Made by a program: the position numbers and the translations under genes
Assembly (NCBI GenBank): GCA_963811775.1
Contig: CAWESO010000014.1
Location: forward strand, 98,063-162,062
DNA from: Chersky-840 sp963811775
GTDB lineage: Bacteria > Actinomycetota > Acidimicrobiia > Acidimicrobiales > UBA8190
Length of the DNA stretch: 64,000 nucleotides
Direction of reading: 5' to 3'
Shown here: piece by piece, positions 49,408 through 58,142 of the stretch
Numbering within the stretch: position 1 is the first letter of the stretch
Layout of the letters: every line of letters starts with the position of its first letter
The notes under the pieces: generated by a model
Told to the model about the DNA's origin: nothing
Seen by the model: the letters and a program-made list of their open reading frames with translations, nothing else
Databases searched by the model: none

Positions 49408-50247
49408 CTACGAATAGCGCGTGATGTATCCGCGTTTGCGGAACAGCGACAACATGGCGACGACGAAGACGACGGCTGCTACCAGCAGAGCCAGCGTTCC
49501 GACGGCGGCGATCCCGACCTGACCCCACTCGAGGCTTCGATGAACCAGGAGGGCCCGGCCAGCCGCAAAGGCATGCGTGGTCGGCAAGGCGATGGCAATG
49601 GGGCGAAGAATCCAGGGTAGAGCCTGGATCGGATAGAAGATCCCTGACAGCGGCATCACGATGAACAGGATGCCCCAGGCGAGCGCCTCTGCCCCAGAAC
49701 CGAAGCGGAGGACGATCCCGATGACGAACAAGGCGATGACCCACCCGACGGTGAGGAGGACTGCGACGACCGGAATGATCTGCCACCCCACATTTGTGAC
49801 ATTGAAGGCGTAAAAGCCAAAGGCGGTGAGGGCCGCCACGCCGACGCCCATCGCGAGCTTCACCATGCCGAAGAGCATCACGCCGAGCACGTACTCCAGT
49901 TCGGTCATCGGGGTCGCCATCAGATTGAGGAGGTTCCGGGACCAGGTCTCTTCCAGGAGTCCGGTCGACAAGGCGATCTGGGACTGGTAAACGACGTGCC
50001 AAAGCACGATCCCCGATAAGAGATAGGCGAAGGCGATCGAACCGTTCCCGCTGTGCCGTGAGACGAACACGCCCAGTGAACCGAACAACAAGACGTCGAC
50101 CAGGGGCCAGACGGTGACATCGAACAGTCGATGGGGACTTCGCTTGAGGACATAGGCGTGGCGTCGAGCGATAGCGAGAATCCGCCTCCTGGACTTCGCC
50201 CAGTCTCCCCGCCATTGACGGTGCGTAACGAGCTGGTTCTGGCTCAT
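49408..50247 (-). CDS. ABC-2 type exporter permease
   Basis: This 279-residue permease has six membrane helices and the ABC-2 pattern: SPHRLFDVTVWPLVDVLLFG (first helix), LLEETWSRNLLNLMATPMTE (the cytoplasmic E-x-G-like loop), and FIVMPLSGIFYPIQALPWIL (the last-helix motif). It overlaps the ATPase gene by 4 bases. Together they form an exporter of a lipid, polysaccharide or antibiotic, whose identity is not readable. Confidence 0.88.
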   Translation of the reverse strand: MSQNQLVTHRQWRGDWAKSRRRILAIARRHAYVLKRSPHRLFDVTVWPLVDVLLFGSLGVFVSRHSGNGSIAFAYLLSGIVLWHVVYQSQIALSTGLLEETWSRNLLNLMATPMTELEYVLGVMLFGMVKLAMGVGVAALTAFGFYAFNVTNVGWQIIPVVAVLLTVGWVIALFVIGIVLRFGSGAEALAWGILFIVMPLSGIFYPIQALPWILRPIAIALPTTHAFAAGRALLVHRSLEWGQVGIAAVGTLALLVAAVVFVVAMLSLFRKRGYITRYS

Positions 50248-51017
50248 GGGAAGCGGTCCGCTCTCTCCGGGGCATCAGTATCGGCACTCGGAGGTTGGGC
50301 CGCGGCCAGATGGAGGAACACGTCCTCCAATCCACTGCGGCCGAACGACGCCGTCACGCGGGCCGGGGACCCGTCAGCCACCACCCTCCCGTGCGCCAGG
50401 AACACGACACGTTCACATAGCTTCTCGACCTCGGACATGTCGTGGCTGGTAATCAGAAGCGTCGAGCCATCCGTGCGAGCCAGATCGAGCAGTCCCTGGC
50501 GAACCCGCATCGCCACCTCGGGGTCCAACGAGGCCGTGGGCTCGTCAAGCACGAGAAGTCGGGGCCGGTGGAGGGTGGCCTTCACAATGCCCACCAGGGT
50601 CCTCTGTCCTGAGGACAGCTCGGTACCGAGCGACGACGCCAGGTGGCCGATTCCAAAGCGCTCCAGGGCGTCGTCGATGGCGGCAGTTGGGTGGGCTACC
50701 CCGTAGAGGTCGGCATACATGCGCAGGAACTCCCGAACCCGCATTCGCTCGGCTAGGGGCAGGTAACCCGCGGCGAAACCCACTTGGGCGAGGGCGGCGG
50801 TCCTCCCCGCGGGTAGCCGGTGGCCGACCAGATCGACTGAACCGGCGTCGGGGGTCACCACCCCGAGCAGCATGAACAGGGTCGTGGTCTTCCCCGCACC
50901 GTTGGGGCCAAGGAGGGCAACGTGCCCGCCCGAGCCCACCTCCAAGTCCACACCCGCGACGGCGACCTCGCCTCGAAATCGTTTCACGAGCCCGGTCGCT
51001 CGCACCACGGTGTCCAT
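50244..51017 (-). CDS. ABC transporter ATP-binding protein
   Basis: This 257-residue ATPase has Walker A LLGPNGAGKTTTLFMLLG near residue 36, the Q-loop region ALAQVGFAAGYLPL, signature LSSGQRTLVGIVKAT, Walker B LLVLDEPTASLDPEV and the switch His in LITSHDMSEVEKL. It pairs with the downstream ABC-2 permease and resembles the drug or antibiotic exporter ATPases (CcmA type). The ATG start lies 104 bases from the end of the aldehyde dehydrogenase gene on the same strand. Confidence 0.92.
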   Translation of the reverse strand: MDTVVRATGLVKRFRGEVAVAGVDLEVGSGGHVALLGPNGAGKTTTLFMLLGVVTPDAGSVDLVGHRLPAGRTAALAQVGFAAGYLPLAERMRVREFLRMYADLYGVAHPTAAIDDALERFGIGHLASSLGTELSSGQRTLVGIVKATLHRPRLLVLDEPTASLDPEVAMRVRQGLLDLARTDGSTLLITSHDMSEVEKLCERVVFLAHGRVVADGSPARVTASFGRSGLEDVFLHLAAAQPPSADTDAPERADRFP

Positions 51018-51120
51018 GGCATCCCACTATGGCAGGCGTGGCGAGCGACCCACTCGACATCAGGAGACGACGGGGCAATTCGGTTCGAACTGGCGGTGTC
51101 GCCGACCTCGATTTTTTGAC

Positions 51121-52608
51121 CTACTCCCTATAACGAGCCGGCCGGCCATCGAGGATCACAGTCTTGGTCTCGAGGAAGGGGAGCAGTCCTTCGGTGCCGC
51201 CCTCACGCCCGATCCCGGACTGCTTGAATCCGCCGAACGAGACACTGAAGTCGGTGCGGAAGGCGTTGTGGCCTACGGTCCCGGAGCGGAGTCGGCGCGC
51301 TACCTCGCGCGCCCGGTCGACGTCATTGGTGAAAACCGAGGCGTTGAGTCCGTAGATGGTGTCGTTGGCGATCGCTACCGCCTGCTCCTCGTCGGCGGCG
51401 GGGATGACGCTGAGGACCGGGCCGAAGATCTCCTCTTGGGCGATGGCCGAGGAGTTGTCAACGTTGCCGAACACGGTGGGCTCGACGTAATAGCCCCGAT
51501 CGAGGTGTGCTGGGCGGCCGCCACCGGTGGCGAGGGTGGCCCCTGCCGCCTTTCCCTGGGCGATGTATCCCTCGACGCGGTCGCGCTGGCGTTCTGCGAC
51601 GAGGGGTCCCATCTGCGTACTGGCGTCGAAGGGGTCACCCACGCGGACCTGGGAGAAGGCGCTGGCCAGAGCCTCGACCATCTCGTCGTGCCGGTTCCGG
51701 CTGACCACGATGCGGGTCAACGAGGAGCAGACCTGGCCGGTCATCATGCACTCGGCACGGGCCAGCGTGGCCGCCGCCGTCGAGATGTCCACGTCATCGA
51801 GAATGACGGCAGCCGACTTCCCGCCGAGCTCGAGGGTGCACCGGGCGATCCGCTCGCCACAAATTGACGCGATGCGCCGGCCCGCGGCAGTGGAGCCGGT
51901 GAAGGTGATCTTGTCGACGCCCGGATCGCGGACCAGCAGCTCGGAGACTTCCCGGTCGGCGGTAACGACATTAAGGACGCCTGGCGGGAGCCCGACCGAT
52001 TCGGCGACCTCGGCCACCACGTACCCCTCGGCCGGGGCCTCAGGTGAGGACTTGAGGATGACCGTGCAGCCGGCCAGGAGAGCCGGTGCGACCTTGTAGC
52101 TGATCAGGGTCATCGGAGCGTTCCACGGGATGATGGCACCGACGACACCCACCGGCTCGCGCACGAGCAGGCCGAACTCGCCTCCGGACGGGGTGACCGG
52201 CTCCTCGAAGGCGAAGGTCTCGGCCAAGCCGGCGTAATACTCGAACGTCGAGGCACCACCGATGCCCGCGTACTGGGCGATGGAGTGCAGCACGCCCGCC
52301 TCGCGTGGCCACACCTGGCCGAGGTCGGCAGTGCGTTCCTTCAGCCCTTCGGCCATCGCCCGCAGATAGTCGGCCCGCTGGGCGTGGGACATCCGGGGCC
52401 AGGGCCCCTCGTCGAATGCCTCCCGGGCGGCCGCGACGGCGCTGGCCATATCCATGTGCTGGGCCTCAGCCACCGTGAGGAAGACCTCCTCATTGGTGGA
52501 ATCGATCACCTGAATGGTCGCGTCCGAAGACGGTTGCACCCAGGTGCCACCGATGAAGAACCGGTCAGCATGCTTCAACGAGGCGGCCGTCTCATTTGCC
52601 AGGGTCAT
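51121..52608 (-). CDS. Aldehyde dehydrogenase
   Basis: This 495-residue NAD(P)-dependent aldehyde dehydrogenase has PWNAPMTLISYKVAPALLAG (cofactor entry), TFTGSTAAGRRIA (the G-S-T-x2-G motif), the general-base Glu in LELGGKSAAVILDD, the catalytic Cys in TGQVCSSLTRIVVS (near residue 295), and EEIFGPVLSVIP. Two of the usual aldehyde dehydrogenase structural signatures are thus intact. The ATG at 52608 follows GGGGGAGGATT; a TTG six bases earlier is less likely. It probably oxidises an aliphatic or aromatic aldehyde. Confidence 0.93.
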   Translation of the reverse strand: MTLANETAASLKHADRFFIGGTWVQPSSDATIQVIDSTNEEVFLTVAEAQHMDMASAVAAAREAFDEGPWPRMSHAQRADYLRAMAEGLKERTADLGQVWPREAGVLHSIAQYAGIGGASTFEYYAGLAETFAFEEPVTPSGGEFGLLVREPVGVVGAIIPWNAPMTLISYKVAPALLAGCTVILKSSPEAPAEGYVVAEVAESVGLPPGVLNVVTADREVSELLVRDPGVDKITFTGSTAAGRRIASICGERIARCTLELGGKSAAVILDDVDISTAAATLARAECMMTGQVCSSLTRIVVSRNRHDEMVEALASAFSQVRVGDPFDASTQMGPLVAERQRDRVEGYIAQGKAAGATLATGGGRPAHLDRGYYVEPTVFGNVDNSSAIAQEEIFGPVLSVIPAADEEQAVAIANDTIYGLNASVFTNDVDRAREVARRLRSGTVGHNAFRTDFSVSFGGFKQSGIGREGGTEGLLPFLETKTVILDGRPARYRE

Positions 52609-52818
52609 CGACAATCCTCCCCCATGTTCCCAATCCGTGCTCGGTCAGAATCTAGGGGACCGATCCTCCGATCGCCATAGGGCGTTTGTTGCGTCCCTTG
52701 GGTATGAAAATGGATCGAGTTCTCTCGGATGATGGCCCGGTGGAGCCTGGTCCCGACCTCCGAACATCACCGCTCTCGAGGTCGTGATCCGCCCGGTGGT
52801 GTTTCCCGCGCTCGAGTG

Positions 52819-52853
52819 GTGACCGATGCGCCGATGCGCGTCAGAATGCCTCA
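52819..52853 (+). promoter_or_regulatory. Leaderless promoter of the GyrA-gate-like gene
   Basis: GTGACC (52819-52824), a 17-base spacer and CAGAAT (52842-52847) end 6 bases before the GTG at 52854. Confidence 0.45.
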
Positions 52854-53150
52854 GTGACCACCGCCGATCCTCCTCCTGAAGATGTCCTGGACCGACTTCG
52901 TCAACGAGTGACAGTGCTGGAGGGTCTTGTCTCTGCGCTTGAGCAGATCGACACGATCAACGCGATGGTCGACGAATGCGACGACCGGGCGGAAGCAGTC
53001 GAGGCTCTTGCCCGCCTCGGTTACGACGGCGTTCAGGCAAGCGCAATCCTCGACCTGACGGTCGGTCGGCGTACCGCAACAGCCCGGCGACAGCTAGCCG
53101 AAGAGTTGCGTTCGGGACGAGAGTTCCTCGACCAACACAAGGGGGATTGA
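52854..53150 (+). CDS. Stand-alone GyrA exit-gate/coiled-coil-like protein
   Basis: This 98-residue protein aligns by eye with the short coiled-coil exit-gate segment of DNA gyrase subunit A: RLRQRVTVLEGLVSALEQID, then DRAEAVEALARLGYDGVQAS, AILDLTVGRRTATARRQL. In GyrA the same order is LEGL..ALDNID, then a helix, QAQAILDL..RLTALER. The catalytic tyrosine, breakage domain and C-terminal wrapping blades are absent. It could be a domain relic with its own promoter and start, or a protein that binds gyrase at the gate. The GTG start is leaderless. Confidence 0.7.
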   Translation: MTTADPPPEDVLDRLRQRVTVLEGLVSALEQIDTINAMVDECDDRAEAVEALARLGYDGVQASAILDLTVGRRTATARRQLAEELRSGREFLDQHKGD

Positions 53151-53215
53151 GAGCCGCTCGGGAGACTCCCGGTTCAGCCAGACGTCTGCCGCCATTGGAG
53201 GCGTAGAGTGAATCC

Positions 53216-53518
53216 GTGCTGGCGAGGGTCATGACCTTTTACGCGACGGGCAGTGACCTGGCTGACCTGGCCGAATCGTTGCGATCTGAACTACCTCCCA
53301 TCTATGAACCGATCCCTGGGTTCAAGGCGTTGCTCGTTCTTGAGAAGCCGGGCGACCGGAGCCACGTCATCGCCCTCACGATCTGGGATGACGAGGAGAG
53401 CCTTCTTGCCAGTGAGAAGATCGCCGACGCGTTCGCTGATCAGATCACCCATGCGGCTGGTAATGCTGTCGCTCGCAACGTCTACAACGTCTTCGGGTCG
53501 ATCGGAATCGGTGGGTGA
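53216..53518 (+). CDS. Small ABM-like protein
   Basis: This 100-residue protein runs ARVMTFYATGSDLADLAESL, then YEPIPGFKALLVLEKPGDRS and IALTIWDDEESLLASEKIAD. The pattern (start strand, P-G-F-K, then W-D-x-E-x-x-L-x-A-S-E) matches ABM or DUF1330-like dimeric barrels. The start is GTG with a TAGAGT -10 box ending 6 bases before it. No substrate can be given. Confidence 0.72.
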   Translation: MLARVMTFYATGSDLADLAESLRSELPPIYEPIPGFKALLVLEKPGDRSHVIALTIWDDEESLLASEKIADAFADQITHAAGNAVARNVYNVFGSIGIGG

Positions 53519-53524
53519 GCTCCA

Positions 53525-54067
53525 TTGGGATCTGACGACTCAGCACTGGGCTTCACGCAGTCGCTCGTCACGACACGCCTAGAGGTGCGGCCGCCCCGCG
53601 AGGCGGACCGTGTCCGTTTCACCGAACTCTTCCGCAACGACGCGTTCATGATCTTCTCGTCCCAAGCACTGACCGAGGAAGCGGCCGGTAGGCGTTTTGA
53701 TCACATGCTCGCAATGTGCGAGAACATTCCGTTCTCGAAGCAGCCGATCGTGGAGCAGGCGTCCGGCATCGTCGTCGGCTACACCGGCGTTGACTACTTC
53801 ACGTTCGAGGATGAGGAACGTCTGGAATGGGGGTACCGGCTGGTGCCTGAGGCGCGAGGATTGGGGTACGCGACCGAGGCGAGCCAAGCTCTGCTTGCCC
53901 GCGCTCGTGAGGCGTTCTCAGGCGAGTTGCTCGCGATAATCGACCCGGCCAATCATTCCTCCGAAAATGTCTGCAGGAAGCTTGGGTTCGCCTTCCTGAA
54001 GGAGGCGCGTGTGGATGGGGACGTTCGGAACCTCTACACCCTGGCCATCGGCGACAGAGCCTCGTAA
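53525..54067 (+). CDS. GNAT family N-acetyltransferase
   Basis: This 180-residue GNAT protein has LVTTRLEVRPPREADRVRFT at the start (RimJ/RimL-like), EWGYRLVPEARGLGYATEAS (the acetyl-CoA pyrophosphate loop R-x2-G-x-G/A) and AIIDPANHSSENVCRKLGFA (N-x-x-S-x-x-V-x-x-K-L-G-F). The TTG at 53525 is 7 bases after the previous stop. The likely substrate is an N-terminal amine or small-molecule amine. Confidence 0.88.
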   Translation: MGSDDSALGFTQSLVTTRLEVRPPREADRVRFTELFRNDAFMIFSSQALTEEAAGRRFDHMLAMCENIPFSKQPIVEQASGIVVGYTGVDYFTFEDEERLEWGYRLVPEARGLGYATEASQALLARAREAFSGELLAIIDPANHSSENVCRKLGFAFLKEARVDGDVRNLYTLAIGDRAS

Positions 54068-54389
54068 GTGTGGGACGCGGAGCACCCGTCTCTACGGAGA
54101 CGGTCGTTTCGGGCCAAAAGGAGCGGTTCCGGGCTCCGCCCGGTCACTGACCCTCTGCCCGAGTCAAGGGCAATCCCGATCGGTTAGCTGGGCGGCAAGC
54201 ACCACGACGCGCGCCACAGTTGGGCGACCGGCAACCTCGCCCGAGGAAGGTCCAGAGGAGTCCGACGACGAGCACGACGGTGAGGAGGTGGTCGGCTTAC
54301 GCCACTGTGCCGTCAAGCCGGCGACGATACCCCTGGCCCGCAGGTGACGGCACCGTTGTAACCAGGCCTTCGCCCCATACGTTAGCTCC
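54068..54389. other. Intergenic region before the broken permease
   Basis: These 322 bases hold the promoter of the permease remnant (54356-54389). No gene is supported in the rest. Confidence 0.4.
54356..54389 (+). promoter_or_regulatory. Promoter of the broken FtsX-type permease
   Basis: TTGTAA (54356-54361), a 16-base spacer and TACGTT (54378-54383) end 6 bases before the GTG at 54390. It is leaderless. Confidence 0.55.
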
Positions 54390-54825
54390 GTGGGCAGTAT
54401 GCGCGACGCAGTCGTCTGGGCCGGCAGCTACATCCGGCGGCGGTGGCGGTCGCTCCTCGTTCTCGCCCTGCTGGCCGGGCTCACCTCGGCCCTGGCCATT
54501 GCCGCGGCCGCCGGTGCCCGGTGCCCGGCGCACGGACACGGCGCTCGCTCGCCTGGAGACGACCACCAACGCCATGGAAGCGGTGGTATTCGCCAGCCAG
54601 AGCGGCGACTACCACCCCAACTGGACCTCTCTGGAACGCCAACCCGAAGTGGCTGAGCTGGCGCCCTGGGACCTCATGTTCGGGATGTCCAATGGGCAGC
54701 CCGTCATCCTTTTCGGGTCCGACGACGGCAGGTGGCTGGGCACGGTGGACCGGGCGGTGGTGGCGCTCTGGCCGGCGCGCAGCGTTGTGCGGTCCCGACC
54801 GGCGGTCGTGTTGCGCACCGAGTGA
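54390..54825 (+). pseudogene. N-terminal fragment of an FtsX-type permease, frameshifted
   Basis: The first frame gives VVWAGSYIRRRWRSLLVLAL, then LAGLTSALAIAAAAGAR, a membrane helix as at the start of FtsX-type permeases. From 54515 the second frame continues RRTDTALARLETTTNAMEAV, then WLGTVDRAVVALWPAR to a stop. A tandem copy of the 7 bases GTGCCCG at 54504-54517 is the cause: deleting one copy restores the frame. Even so, only about 145 of an expected 800 or more residues remain, so the gene is also truncated. An intact homologue lies at 38285. Confidence 0.68.
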
Positions 54826-55077
54826 GGCCCGCCCAGTGCGCGCCAAGTGCCGCCATCGCTCGCCGCCGCGTGGGGCGCAACGGCGCGGGATTCGCGCCCG
54901 AGAGCGATACCGCTCGGGTGCCTTTCCCAGGAGCTCACGCCGGGTGCAACCGACGCGGGCGGTCCTTCGGGCTCGGGCATCTCGTGAAGAAATAGCTCGA
55001 GAATGATTCCGAACCTCATGACGCGGTGTCGTCTGCCCCCCATTTGGGAGCTGAACGCTCGATGAACTCAGTTGACT

Positions 55078-56304
55078 TCAGGTTCGGTTCGTGACGCTGC
55101 TCGCAGGTTCGCTTGTGTGTGCGCTCGGCACCGCGCCAGCGGGTAGCGCCGAGTACCGCAACACCTTCGCCGTCGCTGTACCCATCGCCACGGTGGCGGT
55201 GAGCACTGGGATCAGAAAGAGGGCGGTGCGCAATGTAGTCGATGATGCGATTGCGCCGATCACGACCGGTCCCACGACGAAGCCGGCCCAGCCACAACCG
55301 GCCACCGAGGCGACCGCTCTTCCGGTGTTCACGTTGCCCACCGCTCCGGCCGCCCTGAGGGTCATCGGGATGACGCTTCCGAGTCCGGCTCCGAGCAAGG
55401 CGAATCCAACGAGCACGCTCACGGGACGTGCGATGACGAGACCGCCAGCGAATCCGAGCGTGGCGATGGCGGCGAGCAAAGGGAGCAAACGGTGGGCGGG
55501 GAACCTGGTAAAGAGCCGATTGCCCGAGAGCCGAACGGCCAGCATGGCGAATGCATAGATCGCAAAGCCCATGCCGGCGACAAGAGGTACGGTGTGCATC
55601 GAGTTGTGGAGATAGACGGCGGCCCAATCGGCTGCGGCACCCTCGCAAAGCATGTCGGCGAAGGCAATGCCCCCAAGGACAATCAGCTGGCCTTGCAGCA
55701 CGCCGTGGCGCCCCTCCCGACCGCCTGTCGAAGACCCTGGGTCATCGCCCATCCGCTGGTCGGGGATCATCCGGGTCGTGAGCCAGCCAACGACCAGTAG
55801 GCACGGTACCGCCAGGATCAGCAGCTGCTCGCTCAGCGAGACGCCCAGTCCCGCCGCAGACGCTCCGATGACCGCACCGACGAGGGCGCCACTGCTCCAC
55901 GAGCCATGGAAACCTGGCATCAGCACCCGGCCGGAGAAAAGCTCGACCGCGATCGCTTGGGTGTTCATCGACACGTCGAGCATCCCCTGGAAGAAGCCCC
56001 AGAGCAGGAACGCGACGAAGAAGGTTCCGAACGAACCAGTGAGCCCGATGAATGGCCCCGAGACGCAATAGCCGAGGAGGGCCAGGCGGACCGTCGGCCT
56101 GCTGCCAATTCGCGGCAGGATGCGGGCAGACACCACCATGGCCAGGACCGAGCCGATGGGTGCCCCGAGCAAGGCAAGTCCGAGCCGGCCGTCGCTGAGG
56201 CTGAGATGCTGTTTCAGCTGCGGTATGTGGGCCGTCCACGAGGCGAATAGGAAGCCGTGCACGAAGAACACGGCGATGACGGCCACGCGCGGCCAGCGGT
56301 CCAC
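55078..56304 (-). CDS. MFS transporter, YbjJ/sugar-type
   Basis: This 408-residue transporter has 12 helices. It opens VAVIAVFFVHGFLFASWTAH, followed by IPQLKQHLSLSDGRLGLALL, a pattern shared by the YbjJ/FucP-like MFS group. Motif A appears as SARILPRIGSRPTVR, and GFFQGMLDVSMNTQAIAVE is characteristic of the YbjJ group. It lies 41 bases after the DeoR regulator on the same strand, so both are probably co-transcribed. The substrate is likely a sugar or related solute; direction is unclear. Confidence 0.85.
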   Translation of the reverse strand: MDRWPRVAVIAVFFVHGFLFASWTAHIPQLKQHLSLSDGRLGLALLGAPIGSVLAMVVSARILPRIGSRPTVRLALLGYCVSGPFIGLTGSFGTFFVAFLLWGFFQGMLDVSMNTQAIAVELFSGRVLMPGFHGSWSSGALVGAVIGASAAGLGVSLSEQLLILAVPCLLVVGWLTTRMIPDQRMGDDPGSSTGGREGRHGVLQGQLIVLGGIAFADMLCEGAAADWAAVYLHNSMHTVPLVAGMGFAIYAFAMLAVRLSGNRLFTRFPAHRLLPLLAAIATLGFAGGLVIARPVSVLVGFALLGAGLGSVIPMTLRAAGAVGNVNTGRAVASVAGCGWAGFVVGPVVIGAIASSTTLRTALFLIPVLTATVAMGTATAKVLRYSALPAGAVPSAHTSEPASSVTNRT

Positions 56305-56345
56305 CGACGCCGGTGCCGTTCGTCGGTTGAAGCCCGGACTCAGCG

Positions 56346-57104
56346 TCAGACGCAGCGGATATCTACTCCCATCGCCCGCAGCTCCTCCACCCTCTGCTGG
56401 TCGGCTCCGGCATCAGTCAGGATGATGTCGATCTCGTCGAGATCACAGACATGTCCGAACGCCACTCGCCCGACCTTCGAGGAGTCGGCCACCGCGATGA
56501 CCCGCTGCGAGGATCTGACGGCGGCCCGCTTGACCGCCGTCTCGGCGAGAAAGTGGGTAGTAATGCCCGCCCTGGCGTCGATGCCACATGGGCCCATCAC
56601 GCACGTGTCGAATCGGAGCTGAGCGAGAGAAGGTTCGGTGAGACTCCCCGTCAACGACAGCTCTCCCGGACGGACCTCGCCACCCGGGAGGAGGAGCTTG
56701 ATGCCCGGGCACTCATGCAGCTCGAAAACTGGCCTAAGGGCGAGCGGCATGACGGTCAACCGCCGGCTGCGGAGTGCCCGTGCCACCTCCATGGCGGTGG
56801 TACCACCGTCGAGAATGACCGTCTCCCCGTCGGCCAAGAGGCTGGCCGCAGCAGCACCTATCGTCGCCTTGACGTTGCTGAATTCGAGGGCCCGGATGCC
56901 GTACGGGGTCTCCTCGGCGCTGAGAAAGACACTCGCGGCCCCGCCGTGCACACGTCGGAGGCCCCCACTGCGCTCCAGCGACTCGAGATCACGACGCACG
57001 GTCATCTCAGAGCAATCCAGCGCATGAGCGAGCTCCCCGACCAGCACTGGACTGCGTTGGCGGAGCGCCTGCAGGATCATCTGATGGCGCGTGTGCACAT
57101 CCAT
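56346..57104 (-). CDS. DeoR family transcriptional regulator of a sugar locus
   Basis: This 252-residue regulator has the N-terminal helix-turn-helix HQMILQALRQRSPVLVGELA, then HALDCSEMTVRRDLESLERS and GGLRRVHGGA (the DeoR signature). A C-terminal ISOCOT-like sugar-phosphate domain follows, with VILDGGTTAMEVARAL. Such regulators sense phosphorylated sugars. Its ATG at 57104 lies next to the perfect palindrome 57111-57127. It likely represses itself, the MFS transporter downstream and the divergent HAD gene. Confidence 0.92.
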   Translation of the reverse strand: MDVHTRHQMILQALRQRSPVLVGELAHALDCSEMTVRRDLESLERSGGLRRVHGGAASVFLSAEETPYGIRALEFSNVKATIGAAAASLLADGETVILDGGTTAMEVARALRSRRLTVMPLALRPVFELHECPGIKLLLPGGEVRPGELSLTGSLTEPSLAQLRFDTCVMGPCGIDARAGITTHFLAETAVKRAAVRSSQRVIAVADSSKVGRVAFGHVCDLDEIDIILTDAGADQQRVEELRAMGVDIRCV

Positions 57105-57110
57105 AATGGT

Positions 57111-57127
57111 TAAACTAACATAGTTTA
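57111..57127. promoter_or_regulatory. Perfect palindromic operator in the divergent DeoR/HAD promoter
   Basis: TAAACTA-ACA-TAGTTTA is a perfect 7-3-7 inverted repeat in the 24-base gap between divergent start codons. It contains the -10-like TAACAT for the HAD gene and TATGTT for deoR. It is the probable DeoR binding site controlling both directions. Confidence 0.72.
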
Positions 57128-57128
57128 T

Positions 57129-57782
57129 GTGCATTCTCACACGGGCGCGGGACGCCCTCCGGTCCGGGCAGTGGTGTTCGATGTGGGCGGCGTCCTGCTC
57201 GACTGGGACCCCCGGCACCTCTACCGCAAGCTGTTCGCGAACCAGGCGGAGATGGAATGGTTCCTCGCCGAGGTCTGTTCGCCGGCGTGGCATGCGCCCC
57301 ACGACCGGGGTGTCTCGACCGCGGCATCGTGCGCCGAGCTCGCCTCCAGGCATCCCGAGCTCTCCGAGCTCATCTGGGCCTGGTCGACTCGCAGCGAGGA
57401 GATGATCGGTGGCGTCGACGCCGGATCGGTAGAGGTCCTCCGGGCAGTGAGCGAAACCGGGCTGCCCTGCTATGCGCTCACCAATATGGAGGCGGAAACG
57501 TATCCGCTTCGGCTCAAGCGATTGCCGTTTCTCGGTTGGTTCGACGGTACCGTCGTCTCGGGTCGGGAGGGGGTTGCTAAGCCGGAGCCCGCGATCTTCA
57601 GACGACTGCTCGACCGTTTCGGCCTGACGCCGAACACGACGCTGATGATTGACGACACCGAGGAGAACCTCGAGACGGCCAGCAAGTTGGGTATCCAGAC
57701 CACTCTCTTTCGCTCATCCCGCCAACTCCGGGAGGACCTTGAGGCCCTCGGGGTTCTGGCCCGATCTCTCGCAGCGCCGTAG
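57129..57782 (+). CDS. HAD superfamily phosphatase (IA-like)
   Basis: This 217-residue HAD hydrolase carries motif I VVFDVGGVLLDWDP (nucleophile Asp in D-x-G-G), motif II LTNMEAET, motif III around REGVAKPEPAIFRRLL (Lys), and motif IV LMIDDTEENLETASKLG (acidic pair). The YihX-type D-x-G-G form is found in sugar phosphatases and dehalogenases. The GTG at 57129 starts right after the operator, probably from a leaderless transcript. It would dephosphorylate a sugar phosphate in the DeoR-controlled pathway. Confidence 0.88.
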   Translation: MHSHTGAGRPPVRAVVFDVGGVLLDWDPRHLYRKLFANQAEMEWFLAEVCSPAWHAPHDRGVSTAASCAELASRHPELSELIWAWSTRSEEMIGGVDAGSVEVLRAVSETGLPCYALTNMEAETYPLRLKRLPFLGWFDGTVVSGREGVAKPEPAIFRRLLDRFGLTPNTTLMIDDTEENLETASKLGIQTTLFRSSRQLREDLEALGVLARSLAAP

Positions 57783-58142
57783 CGGAGCGAGAGACCAAAA
57801 CGCCCAGAGTCGTTGGCGGCAGCCACTACGGGTACGCGATGTTCCTCGGCGGGGACGGCGGTGCAACCCCGTGGTCGTTTGGATGTCGGGGGCAGATCGC
57901 TGACCTTCGTGAACACCCATCCTTGGGGTGGTCACAAAACTGCCTGATCAGACGCGACCCGGCCTCGTGCAGGAGTCACCAACGAAGGAGCGAGCCACCA
58001 ATCTGCTGGCAGGGTGGTGAGCTCACGGGCCGCCCCCGTTCTTCCCAGGGTGGACTCCGGGGCGCGGGGCGCGGGTACGGTGCAGAACTGGATCAGAAAC
58101 CCAGCTGGCAACACTGTCGAAGCGAAGAGGAGATGGGTTGGG
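57783..58142. other. Intergenic region
   Basis: These 360 bases separate the HAD gene and the Gfo/Idh/MocA gene. A start with GAGGAG about 11 bases upstream marks the next gene. No RNA or other gene is supported. Confidence 0.35.
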
